The notes below the pieces were generated by a model. It was given only the letters and a program-made list of their open reading frames with translations, did no database searches and was not told the DNA's origin. A DNA stretch of 64,000 bases, taken from assembly GCA_032871835.1 (NCBI GenBank), contig CM065299.1, positions 25,995,074-26,059,073 of the forward strand. Reading direction: 5' to 3'. Made by a program: the position numbers and the translations under genes. How positions within the stretch are numbered: position 1 is the stretch's first letter; the number at the start of each line of letters is the position of its first letter. Of this stretch, positions 41,301-51,249 are shown piece by piece. The DNA is from Dipteronia dyeriana (Eukaryota > Streptophyta > Magnoliopsida > Sapindales > Sapindaceae).

Positions 41301-44279
41301 CTCCTCCTTAATAAGTCTTCCAACCCCATCAGGATCTGCATCTTTGCTGAGGGCCTCCATAACCTCAATTAATGCCCTCAATGTTGAAAATACCTTTTTC
41401 ATTTCTAAAGACCTTAGTTCCAACCTGAAATAATCAAACAATTTATAATGATCATACTGTTAGAGCATCATAAAGGAAAGCAATGAAAGTCCACCCAATT
41501 TTTCATATATTATCTGTAATGCAAACGTTTATACACTTTTAAGTCAATTTTTTATAGAAGAATTTTAAGTCGATACATCCAGGTTATGTCCAGCGCCTAT
41601 ATAAAGAAAATTATCCCTTGAAAAGCATTTAGACTACTACTTTACATAAACAATAGTGCTGTAGCCTGACCAGAATGTATGACCCTATGATACATAACAA
41701 TGACCAAAAAATTCAACAAAAATCACATAATATATCCTACCAACAGTCATTTGTTAAAAACATGTGTACCACAAAAAGTATTGTGAATTTGTATGCCACA
41801 TGGTAAAAGACCAGATTGACAATGATGACTATTCGAATGGATATGGTTCAGGATGAAAAACAAAAACAAACAAAAAAACTAAAAACAATTTTTTTAAAAA
41901 AAAAAACTACAAATGATGCAAGTTCAATAGATTCTGAACAATGTAACACCTCTCCACATATATCCAACAGGCTAAAGCTCCAATACTAAAATTCAATTCT
42001 AAGGATAAATGGCCCCAAGATATATATGTACTTTGTAGCCATGAGATTTAAAATGAATAACTAAGTTTCACCTTAAAAAAGAGAAAGAAGAAACCCATTC
42101 ATAATTATTGTACTACATGACGCCAAAATTATGGTTTGGCAAGAATAGATTACAAAATTGCAAGGAAACTAATAGAGCAGCACAAGTTGTCCATACTCTC
42201 CCAGGTTTGTAGAAAAAGTTCCAGACTCCCGTAAATTTTCTTCATGTTTCTGCATATCATCCACTCTATGCCGTCTCCTGTAGAGTTGGTAAAATTCCCA
42301 CAATCGTTCAATGTCACGATCACGATCTATTCGGGAATCATCCCTTTTAGCAAGTTTTTGCTGCAGGATATAGTCAACTACTAATAAGTAAAATTTGATA
42401 TTCGAAAAAAAAATGCAGCAGAATATACACAACGCACAAGGGAAGCTAACCAACCATGTGTGATCATTTTATTCAAAACGGAACAGGCACAAGGTTTTAG
42501 ATTAATCAATGTGATAGAGTGAGTGTAAGAAAAATATGTGATACCTTAATTATAGACGACAAACCAGTTTTGAACTGAAGAACACCCCTACCATGACTGT
42601 TCGGGTCCAAGTTTTGTGCCATAGAATATGCCTGCTCACACACTAAGATTGAAAAATAGGACTTGTATAAATAAACCATCAGTCATTCAAAGGAAACTAT
42701 TAAAATATATTAATCATATAATCTGGGAAAGAAATGTGTGAAATCTCTGTTTAAAGAAATAAACAGGTCATGAGAAGTTATATTCACAACATGTTTTGAC
42801 GAAACACAGGCATGTCCGTTAGTCGGTTAGTATCCATGATCAACGATGGACACTACAAAAAACCCGAAAATGACCCAACACCTTTATACATCATAACTCA
42901 AAGTAGAAAGAAATACACAGGTGAAGATATTACTCCATATAAATGCAGACACAAACCCTAAAAGTGAGAAGTTAATGAACTCCAACTAGAGATACCAATA
43001 AATTAAAATTTAAAAAAAAAAAAAAAAAAAAACCAATCATTCCAAGTTCCAACATGCCACTTACCCTCCTCATCCATTTAAAAGTAGAGGGTGAGGAGGT
43101 CAAAAAAAACAACAAATCATGTATAATTGCATCCAAGTTCCAACTCTGACCTTTTTTCATGGATATGGTTCAATTCTGGTTATAGATGCAAATTTATGTT
43201 CCATCCTGAATCAAATTAGAAGATTGTCCGTCTAGCCTAGTTCAGAAGAAATGAATGTATAAAGCAGACCAGGTTCCTATGGATGTGTTGTATGTACACA
43301 CCTACCAAAATACAATTAAAACATGGATTTCAAATTGTTAAGAAACTGAACTATACTCCCCGTATCAATCCCTAGCTTGAATATATCAAGCTATTTAGTT
43401 CATATTATGTTCAAACTTAAAACATGTCGTTTATTAAAACCTAAGCTAAATGCAATGAATTTGGAACTATTTGAATCCAGGACCAAATTGAGCACAATAC
43501 ACCCACCTCAATGTCCAACGTTCCTACTGTTGCTAAATCTTAAATTCCCAAACTGCAACCATTTCTACCTGCTACTGCATATTATAACCCATAATGTTTC
43601 TTGATTCTTCATCTTTCATTACTAAAGGTGAAGCATAACAGGAAGCGTGTCCAAAATTCAGTCTGTCTGAGTAAAAAAAATCAGTTCAAAAGCATGAGTG
43701 ATGAGTCTACGAGTAACTAGTCTAAAATGTTACTGCCTTGTTTTTCTAGTTGAATAAAATTTTAAGCAGCATTGAATTTTACATCCACACAAACGAACCT
43801 AGTAAATGTGGTATTTCCATGATTCAATAACTAAATTCAAATTAATACGTCAAAAAAAAATAACTAAAATCAAAAACAAAAACAAAAAAAGCTAAATTCG
43901 ACTTCATAGCATAAATTAACATCAATCCGTAAAATCAATCAAGTGCGCAACTCACCAGTTTAACACAAAACAAAAACAAAATACAAAAGTATATGATGAA
44001 GCACAAAATGTTGTAAGCAAACCACCAAAAAAAAAAAAAAAAAAACTAAAAAGTCAAAACCTAGAAAAACTTACATATGCGGGCAACGTTGGGGTCCTCA
44101 TCTTGAATCTCGTCAGCTGCCTGCAGGATTGCATCTATATTAGAGGAGCCGAGAGAGGCCGGGACCGCACCAGCGATGCCACTGCTGGTTCTCTCGTGTC
44201 CTTGACCAACATTTCTTAGTTGCTCCCTCTTGAGCGTGGCTCGCACCAATCTGTCCCAGTTGTCGTAAACCCTAGCCAT
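14304..44279 (-). CDS. CALS10: Callose synthase 10 (GSL8-type 1,3-beta-glucan synthase)
   Basis: Integral plasma-membrane enzyme making callose from UDP-glucose at the cell plate and plasmodesmata (known for GSL8). The 51 exons are phase-consistent and give 1906 residues; Arabidopsis CALS10 has about 1904. N-terminus [20 protein letters not shown] matches GSL8, not GSL10. The FKS1-type domain is near residue 370, membrane segments near 480-750 and after 1470, and the glucan synthase domain begins near residue 1035. Exons, in coding order: 44279-44075, 42642-42545, 42360-42197, 41424-41301, 41077-40967, 40752-40627, 39776-39687, 39384-39287, 39208-39091, 38574-38446, 37800-37724, 37630-37546, 36731-36639, 36539-36437, 36327-36204, 36085-35899, 35765-35713, 35096-35036, 34887-34806, 33904-33855, 33485-33399, 33239-33154, 31796-31769, 30741-30644, 30555-30474, 30207-30047, 29890-29770, 28414-28317, 28218-28128, 28044-27884, 26778-26669, 25868-25734, 25267-25199, 25112-24941, 23719-23602, 22809-22690, 21901-21786, 21692-21609, 19242-19130, 18774-18722, 18601-18425, 18320-18273, 17648-17490, 17210-17097, 17007-16919, 16810-16652, 16506-16404, 15949-15830, 15182-15132, 15035-14853, 14540-14304. 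Confidence 0.96.
19243..21608 (-). other. Longest intron of the callose synthase gene (intron 38)
   Basis: About 2.4 kb between the exons ending NPL and beginning RVRMHYGHP. It contains a (GA)n tract at about 19590-19610, a (CT)n tract near 19980-19995 and scattered A/T runs. I see no coding sequence or recognisable mobile element in it. Confidence 0.8.
23974..24357. mobile_element. Tourist/PIF-like MITE in a callose synthase intron
   Basis: Terminal inverted repeats GAGCATCACCAA (from 23977) and TTGGGGATGCTC (to 24354) are flanked on both sides by the trinucleotide TAA (23974-23976 and 24355-24357). A 3-bp TWA duplication is typical of PIF/Harbinger elements. The interior is rich in GGAGGCT / AGCCTCC blocks that pair with each other, and has no ORF. 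It sits in the intron 23720-24940. Confidence 0.8.
24395..24469. repeat. Direct tandem duplication, unit about 38 bp
   Basis: Two adjacent copies of a unit containing AACAATTATGCAGCGAACAA then ATACAAGTCCAAGATAT, in the same intron as the MITE. The copies are almost identical, so the duplication is probably recent. Confidence 0.8.
25614..25664. repeat. 15-bp tandem repeat, about 3.4 copies
   Basis: Repeats of AAGAAAATTGAGAAT in the callose synthase intron between the exons at 25734 and 25267. An open frame through it is an artefact. Confidence 0.9.
26834..27824. mobile_element. hAT-like non-autonomous element, copy B, in callose synthase intron
   Basis: Candidate ends are GGTCCTATTTGATT (from 26835) and AATCAAAGGGGCC (to 27824), imperfect inverted repeats of the GGCCCCTTTGATT kind. 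The flanks TAAGTTTA and TAAGTAAA agree at 6 of 8 positions, as expected for a worn 8-bp hAT target duplication (inferred). The interior is AT-rich, non-coding and collinear with copy A at 5690-6520. It fills most of the intron 26779-27883. Confidence 0.6.
29280..29350. repeat. Trinucleotide-rich (CAT/CCA) tract in callose synthase intron
   Basis: Imperfect run of CATCATCAT and ACCACCA triplets between the exons at 29770 and 28414. The Asp-rich frame on the minus strand comes from this repeat and is not a gene. Confidence 0.75.
35313..35380. repeat. 34-bp direct tandem repeat in callose synthase intron
   Basis: Two copies of a unit containing TTAAAATGCATTTATAATCC and then ATATTAG, in the intron between the exons at 35713 and 35096. 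Confidence 0.85.
35782..35866. repeat. 42-bp direct tandem repeat in callose synthase intron
   Basis: Two near-identical copies of a unit with GAATTTATATACCAAAATTA then TTTGGTTATTTT, just upstream (in gene sense) of the exon starting at 35765. Confidence 0.85.
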
Positions 44280-44370
44280 AGAATCAGAGGGTTTGAAACC
44301 CTAGGTTTTGGCTGAATCAGGCCAATCTGAATTTGGAGGAATCAGATTCCGTGGAACAGTATCTACAGCG

Positions 44371-44408
44371 ATTGGATTGGATTGGATTGGATTGGATTGG
44401 ATTGGATT
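44371..44408. repeat. (ATTGG)n pentamer repeat in callose synthase leader
   Basis: About 7.5 perfect ATTGG units (CCAAT on the gene strand), 92-129 bp before the callose synthase ATG. Read on the gene strand this is an unbroken CCAAT array, the core of the NF-Y binding site, in the promoter or leader. Telo-box-like AACCCTAGG text lies between it and the ATG. Confidence 0.85.
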
Positions 44409-47395
44409 CTCCTAAAGCTAAATTTCGAGATGAAATCGAGACTTTTACGTCGGAGATGAAAGAGATTTCTTGACTCACGAGCATAAATGAAACGCGGAGG
44501 GATCGCGGGAAAAGTAAATGGACGATGGTTGAAGTTACCCTTTTGTCCTTACAGTGGTAGCCGTTTAAGTTGCCTAGTTGACGGTTTCGGCTTTTATAAA
44601 GACTTGTATTGGCCAGTTTAAAATTCTGCAATGCGCGTGTTACACTAGAATGAAATGACGGTGACTTCTGGTCTCTGTCTCTGTGCTCTGATCCGCGTAC
44701 CATTTTTAATACTAATACTTGTACCCTAAGAAAATGGAAATTAATTTTCTTTTTTCTTTTTTCTTTTTTAGGACACAATTTATTTATTTTTTATTTTCTT
44801 TTTCTTTTATAAGACAAAAATAATTTTTAACATAAATATAAATCTACTTTTTCCCGTGGGGTTGTAAGAATGTAAGAAGATTGAAAAAAATGGATTTTGC
44901 GATTTGAATAAGGGGCTTCTACTAAGGTTGAAAAAAGTTGTGTAAGAAGGAATAGAATAAGACAGGGACAAGTGGCATTACATTTTTGCCTTATTGGGGT
45001 GATTCGAATTGTCATTTTTGAATCTCTCAGTATTTCATAAAATAAATATCAAAATCATGACGACCTTTTGTTGAATTAAATCCTAGTTACCTGCATCTCC
45101 ACGACTTACTTTTACAGGGATTTATCAAGAATTATTCAATCTTTTTTATGGCATTGGTTCAACTTTATAACAAAAACCTACCCTCGTGCGACTTTTACTT
45201 TCACTGACATGTAAATGTTTGAGAAATACTAGCCTGTACCGGCCTGGAAAATATAACAATCTGGATGAAAAATTAAAATTTGATTCGGGCTGTGTTTAGA
45301 ATTGTTTTTGCTTCAAAAATAAGTGATTATTTGTTAAGTTGTGAGGAAAAAGATGTTTAGTAAACTTTTAAGTGACTTACCTTATCTTACAATTTACTCA
45401 TCAAATATTCAACTTTTGAGAACTTGGTAGGGCTGCTTTTGGAGACATAAGCTAGCTTTTATCTTTAAATTGTCTATAACACCCATATTATTTTAAGAAA
45501 ATGATAATAATATCCTTTTATTTATAAATGATTTTAAAAACCAAAGTTTTATTTTAAAAAAACAAAAATAAAATAAAATAAAAAATAGAAATCGAACAGT
45601 GGTTCGATGTCGACGGAGTTCGAGTCCAAAGGAGATCGGTGACGGATCGAGGAGATCCGTCTACACCGACGGCCCGTTTGAAGTTGGGTCGGGTTCATAT
45701 CAAATTGACGATCAATTTTGAGCGAACAGGCTCGATCCACCGATTCAACTATGTGACGACCGACGCTGAAGTGATAGACGATCAACGATCGAAGCTGTAT
45801 CGACGAGAGACAATCGACACTATTAGTGGAGCGAGAGACGATCGACGCTAAAGCAGCAATTCCAGTTGCTAAGTTGAAGCTTGAACGAGTTGACTCAGTC
45901 CACCAAAGAGATAGAGTTGACTCGGTGCAACTCGTTTTGTCATTTTATTAAAATTGACCGAGTTGACCTGGCTTGAGTATGTGTCTATTTTTGTCATTTC
46001 ACCAAACATATTTTTCATAAATTCAAAAGTAAAGCAATTTTAAAATTTAATTTACCAAACACTTGTTAACTTTTTTTCTAAACCAATTATGTTTTTAAGT
46101 TAAACTATAAGCAGATTAATTTTTAAGTACAACAATCTCAAACATAGCATTATCCAATTTAATAGTAAAATCAGATAACATCCTATAATTTTTAAATTCA
46201 GTTGGATTCAATCATATGAAACAATTTTTAAAAGTGGACAAAAATGCAACTTAATTCAATATGAAACATTTTTACTCTTTCAAACATAGCAAGAGACATT
46301 TCCTTACATTTCTGCTTATTCCTTTACAGTAATGTCATCATGTGTTTAGTAATATTTCATATCAAATTGTATTATGATATACCATCTTTAGACGTGAATT
46401 TTGTTTCTAAATATTTCATTAAATAGTAAAAATATTTTTCTAAATAAATACTTAATACAAATATACATGTTTGAGTTATTAAGTAGTGACACATCACCAT
46501 TTCTTTAGAATATGGACACACTTTGACAGCACAATGTGAAATTGACTCAATGGTTTACCACTCACACATACACCATTGAGGTTACGAGTTTGAGTATGTT
46601 TCTCTCCCCAAATTTTGAATTATTATAATATTTCAAAAAGAAAATTAATAATAATGGGCACGCTTTGTCAAACAAACAAAAATATAGAGAAATACATATT
46701 TTCATATCCGATGTAATTATTTAAAATCAAATATGTATTCATTTACCGATCACCATAAAACATTTATCTCATTCTCTCTTATCTTTTATTTTACAATTAA
46801 ATGGGTTGTAATTATTGGTGTAAATAGTTATAAATGTTAACTAGGATTTTGGGAGAGTTTTTAAAATTAAAAACTCATCTACATATTCTCTACAAATATT
46901 TTTGCCATAATTTTTTCTACGTAATTTCAATCTACTTCGTAATAGCATTGGAGATATTCTAAATTTAGGGAAAACCTAGGTTTTTCCAAAGTGTACATTA
47001 TAGAGTAAAAAAAAAGGTGTACATTATAGAGGAAATTTATAGAAAATCAGTAATATTAAAAACCTCCTCTGACCTTTCAACAATTATATGATGTATAGAC
47101 AAAGATGCATTTATTCATAAACCTCTCATAAGTTCTAACAGCGTTAAGAATTTTGTTAGTTTGACTTAGAGCATCTCCAATGCAAATATGCATTTGGAGA
47201 AAGTTGAGTGTCATACATGATAGATAGTTAAAAAGTTAAAAAATGTCTCTCGAATGCAATTATATAACTTTAATATGTAGATGATGTGGTAAAGAAAAAC
47301 CTAGAGAATACGGAGTTGAGTTTCTAATTCTAGAAATTAGAAATTCTCTTATAAATGTTGCATAGGATTTCTAACTTTTCTACCTATAATATTAA
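44409..47395. other. Spacer upstream of callose synthase
   Basis: It contains the callose synthase promoter near 44410-44700, a candidate TIR element (45287-46152), a tRNA/SINE-like scrap near 46530-46605 and a GAGCATCTCCAATGC terminal-repeat-like sequence at 47169. No ORF here resembles a known protein. Confidence 0.7.
45287..46152. mobile_element. Candidate TIR element with GC-rich core
   Basis: Left end GGGCTGTGTTTAGAATTGTT and right end CAATCTCAAACATAGC are imperfect inverted repeats. Subterminal text also pairs in part (AAGTGATTATTTG on the left, CTATAAGCAGATTAAT on the right). The core (about 45595-45905) is much more GC-rich than its surroundings, with repeated CGACG and GATCG words. 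I could not settle the target duplication, so the class is open. Confidence 0.5.
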
Positions 47396-47645
47396 GGGTA
47401 TGTTTGGTATGACGGAAAAGGGAGAGGAAAGAAAAGAGTATAGGGAAAATGGAGAAATATGTTTGGTATGGAGAGAAATATGAAAGGAAAAATGGGTGGG
47501 TGGGACCCAAGAGTTTTAATCCTCCTAGAAATGGGAGAAAAGAGGAAAGGGAAAGGAAATTGGTTTTTGACTAAAATTACTATCCATTTTTTTAATTTAC
47601 ATAAAATTTATTTTTTAAAATAACTTTATAAAACATAATGTATTA

Positions 47646-47697
<52 letters not shown>

Positions 47698-47975
47698 GGT
47701 TACAAAGTTTGAAGTCATTTTGTAAACAAAAAAAAGTTGGATTCAATATTATTTAAATTATATTTATTTATTAAATACAAAAATATATAATATATGAACT
47801 ATAATGTAAGGGTTAAATAGTAAAATTGATAAATAAGATTTTTCATCTAATATTTTTCCATTCCTGTTTATCAGACAGCTTAAGGGAAAATTATTTTATT
47901 TTCCCTCATATTTTCTATCCCTCCAAATCTGTTTATCCTTCCTATTTTCTTTCCTCTCTACCAAGCATACCCTAA
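47393..47975. mobile_element. PIF/Harbinger-like MITE with internal (TA)n
   Basis: Terminal repeats GGGTATGTTTGGTATG (from 47396) and TACCAAGCATACCC (to 47972) are flanked by TAA on both sides (47393-47395 and 47973-47975). Subterminal purine-rich GGAAAAGGGAGAGGAAAG text pairs with the TTTCTTTCCTCTC text at the other end. A (TA)n tract lies at about 47648-47694. No ORF. Confidence 0.85.
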
Positions 47976-48223
47976 AACTCATTTAATTGTAAAATTAAAG
48001 AGGAGAGATAGTGAAATAATTGTTTCATTATGATTGATCATAAAATGGATGCATAATTGACTTTAGATAATTGCATTGGAGATGTGAATACGTATTTATC
48101 TAAAATTTTCAAAAGTGAGCCCATAATAAATAGAAACGTTGATGTGGTAGTCCACAACGAGGCCTACAAGTTGGAAGATATGGACAAATGTCCCATTGAA
48201 CATACTTGGAACGCAAATCACCT

Positions 48224-48499
48224 TAAGGGTGCGTTTGATATCGGGACGGGACGGGACAAGACAGATATTCTGCATTGTGTTTGTAATGTATGGAACAAAA
48301 TTGTTAACTGTACCGTTATACTTTTGGTAGGTTTACGACATGACATGACAAGAGGTTCAAATGATCAGAATGCCCCTATTGTCCTGTCTAATATTTGTTA
48401 CCACATAATGTGGTAACAAATGATGTGATATACAAATCAATCTTTATTTGATTTTATTAATTAAACATATTTATATAACATATTTAACAAACATAATAA
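48224..48499. mobile_element. Left end of a TIR element, cut by the retrotransposon
   Basis: Begins GGGTGCGTTTGATATC then GGGACGGGACGGGACAAGAC, preceded by TTA(A). The matching inverted end is 14 kb away, at 62275. Inside is a perfect 27-bp palindrome, TTTGTTACCACA-TAA-TGTGGTAACAAA, at about 48394-48420. The retrotransposon LTR begins directly after this segment. Confidence 0.6.
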
Positions 48500-49449
48500 T
48501 ATCAGACGTACACGTCATCAACAATGAGGATAAAATTACAAGGAGGATAAAATTGTCAAGTGGATGTCCAAATAGGCATTCAGAAAATATCCTGCAAGAC
48601 ATCACCAAAGAAGAGAAAGCCCGAGTAAACAGGTATCGAACAAAACCTACTTGGGGTCAACTGACGTCATATACTACTCGAGGTCAACTGACGTCATATA
48701 CTACTCGGGGTTAGTTAAAGATACTCGGGGCTAGTTAAAGATACTCGGGGCTAGTTGATGACATTTTCTACTCGGGATCAGATGACGTCACTCGGGACCA
48801 GCTGATATCGTGTTCTACTCGGGACAAACATGAAGAAAAATGAATAAAAAGCCCAGTGCGTAGCTCACACGAATAGAGCCACAAAAATACGCGAAGATAT
48901 CTATATCAAAGAGGAATTCCAAGAAGAACATAATATCAAGCAAAAAGGGTTCCTTATCAGGCAACAATTTTATTTCCTCAAAGAAGACTGCGCTATTATA
49001 AGAAATAAGTAATAACTGGACTACATTTCTAGAGTCTCATTCGATCTCAATACAAGCCTTCGAAACAGGAAAGAAGACAAACTACTTCGAACAAGCAAAC
49101 AATCATAATTAAATACAAAGATCTTTTATTACTTGTACAAAGAGGATTAGGGATCTATGGACATAAATAGACCCATAATCTCGTCACAAAATATAGACAG
49201 AGAATATACAGAAATCATATAGAAAATTACAGAGAGAAAAATAGAGATAGAGAATTGTAATTATTCTATTCATAGTGGATTTTGGCTCGGTTGATCATTC
49301 AACCACCCGTGGACGTTTCTCCGGTCATCGGAGTTCTACCACGTAAAAACTTACGTCCGATTACTTTCTCATTCTCTTTCTCTTTGAGATCACAGCTGAA
49401 ATCCAAATCTTGTAGGCTTTTCTTATACATTCAGAAATCGACGTCAACA
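48500..49449 (+). repeat. 5' LTR of the Tat-type retrotransposon
   Basis: Matches the 3' LTR from TATCAGACGTACACGTCAT to the end GACGTCAACA, but lacks the first 12-17 bp (TGTCATATG...) of the 3' copy. It has an extra copy of GAGGATAAAATT and extra ACTCGGGG-type units in the U3 repeat region (about 48640-48840), with three TGACGTCA sites. A TATA-like CATAAATAG lies near 49161-49170. Confidence 0.9.
48640..48830 (+). promoter_or_regulatory. U3 repeat array with TGACGTCA (bZIP/TGA) sites
   Basis: Alternating ACTCGGG(G/A) and CTAGTTAAAGAT or GTCAACTGACGTCA units. The palindrome TGACGTCA occurs at 48662-48669, 48689-48696 and 48783-48790. It is the classic site for TGA-class bZIP factors, which respond to salicylate and stress (known). 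The 3' LTR keeps only two sites (59649-59656, 59723-59730). Confidence 0.6.
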
Positions 49450-49468
49450 GTTGGCGCTAGAATGAGGG
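49450..49468 (+). other. Putative primer-binding site
   Basis: GTTGGCGCTAGAATGAGG begins directly after the 5' LTR end CAACA. The position and TGGCGC start are as expected for a tRNA primer-binding site. I cannot name the tRNA from the sequence. Confidence 0.6.
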
Positions 49469-49496
49469 GCTTGAACCTTCGATTTAGTTAAAGGTA

Positions 49497-51195
49497 ATGG
49501 TAGGAAGCAGAAGCAGTTATGGAGATGTCCAAAAATCTCCAGATAACGTCCATGTTGGCAGTAGTTCACGAGATCTCACTGCAACCACGGAAAACCAACC
49601 AACATCCCTGACAGGGATCCAGCAAGTTCCTCTGACCAGCGAAGACCTGACACAACCCTTTCAAGAGACGCTGCAATAGTCGGTGGCAGACGCAGCAAAG
49701 GAAGGAGTTGATCTACTGGCTGCAGAAGAAGCACAACATCCAAACCTCTCACCTACAAGGCTTCGTTCGGTTGTGGTAGGGCAAGGACTAAATGCACCGA
49801 AAGTCGGAAGGAACTATGCTCTAATTAATCAGGCTGGTCGTGAAACACCCGAAGAGGAACGACCACACCAGAAACAGAACCATGACCAGACAACCCGTGC
49901 CAGACATCGCAAACATGACCGACACAAGGATCGGTCGTCATCAGAAGATAGCGATCGGTATCATCGCAAACGTCATCACGGAACCATACGCCTGTAAGAT
50001 TCAACTCGTGAAACTCGGTATCAAAGTGAAGAGCCAGAGAGAGGAATGACAATCACTCAGCGGTTTAATCATCATGGAAGTCCGGTGGGAGATAGAGATA
50101 TCGTAATTCAGAGCCTAACTCGTGAAGTCAAGAACAATAGGCGTCAAATGGACGCACTGATCAGACGTTATAGGTACAACAATTTATTTGATGAAGATTC
50201 TGACAGTCCATTCACTAGGGAAATCTTAAGGACTTCATTCTCAGAAAGGTTCAAGATGCCTCACGTGAAGCAGTTCAAGAAAGATACAGACCCTAAAGAA
50301 CACATCAGACGCTATAAAAGTGTTATGGCCAGTATGCCCACAGCAATCCCTTAATATGCCTCAACTTTCCACAAACTTTAGGAGACACGAGCTCAAGATG
50401 GTTCCAGAGATTGCCCCCACCGAGCATCGGAAGCTTCAGTGAACTAAGCAGGAGTTTCTCAAGGCAATTTCTGAGCAACGTTCATAGGAAAATATCGGTG
50501 GCTTACCTTTCTCAGATAAAGCAAGGAAAAGATGAGTCGTTGAAGAAATATCTGGGGAGATTCGGCCAAGCTGTATCCGAAATTGACAGTGCAAATGACG
50601 TAGCAATAATTGTTGTGTTCATCAACAATCTACAGAATGGACGACTATCTTTTGACTTAAGAAGAGCTCGTCTAACTAGATATTCAGATATGATGGACAT
50701 GTCGGGAGGATATGCACTAGCCGAAGAAGAAGAATTAGCCACCAGAGGATGTTATATGCATGGAGGAAAACCCAAAAAGGACGCTGAGTCCAATGTGCAT
50801 AACCAAAAGGGAAAACGGAAAGGAAACAGCAAAGAAAAAAGCAAGGACGAGGGAAACGGGCGTAATGCCGAACAGACCACGGAGAAATTTCGAGGTAGAT
50901 ACACCAACTACACGTCTACACCCCTCTTCGAAAAAAGCAGGAGAAAATCCTGACCATACTAGAAGATAAAAATCTGGTAAAAGAGTCACGCCGCCAATCT
51001 CAGTTTGCTAGGTGAGATACAACCAAATACTGCAGATTCCACAAGGAAACCGGTCATGAGACTTTCAAATGTTACCAGCTCAGAGATTACATAGAAACCC
51101 TCATTCAAGAGGGACACCTTCAGGATGTAATCTTGAAAAGAGATGAGAAGTCAGAAACAAAGAAAGAGAGCAGGGCCGATTACAGCTCTAGTTGA
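49497..51195 (+). pseudogene. Retrotransposon gag, broken
   Basis: The first half runs in one frame from 49497 but has in-frame stops TAG at 49677, TAA at 49995 and TAA at 50352. A frameshift near 50350 moves the reading to the frame that continues to 50953. The conserved capsid text FSELSRSF is present, followed by a long charged region. A zinc-binding block, Y-C-x2-F-H...G-H...C-Y-Q-L, lies at about 51025-51080. At least five lesions make this non-functional. Confidence 0.88.
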
Positions 51196-51249
51196 AATCA
51201 AAGAGCCAACCTAGAGGCCAATGAAGTAATACAAACAATATTTGAAGAA

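Noticed and set aside
14304..44279. Callose synthase 9 (GSL10) as the identity of the large gene
   Set aside because: The N-terminus and the region around residues 100-260 match GSL8/CALS10 and differ from GSL10.
45549..45851. Two overlapping open frames in the GC-rich core
   Set aside because: They are composed of repeated CGACG/GATCG words, with no recognisable domain.
48057..48714. Two plus-strand frames before the retrotransposon
   Set aside because: They cover a MITE-like end and the LTR repeat array and have no homology that I can recognise.
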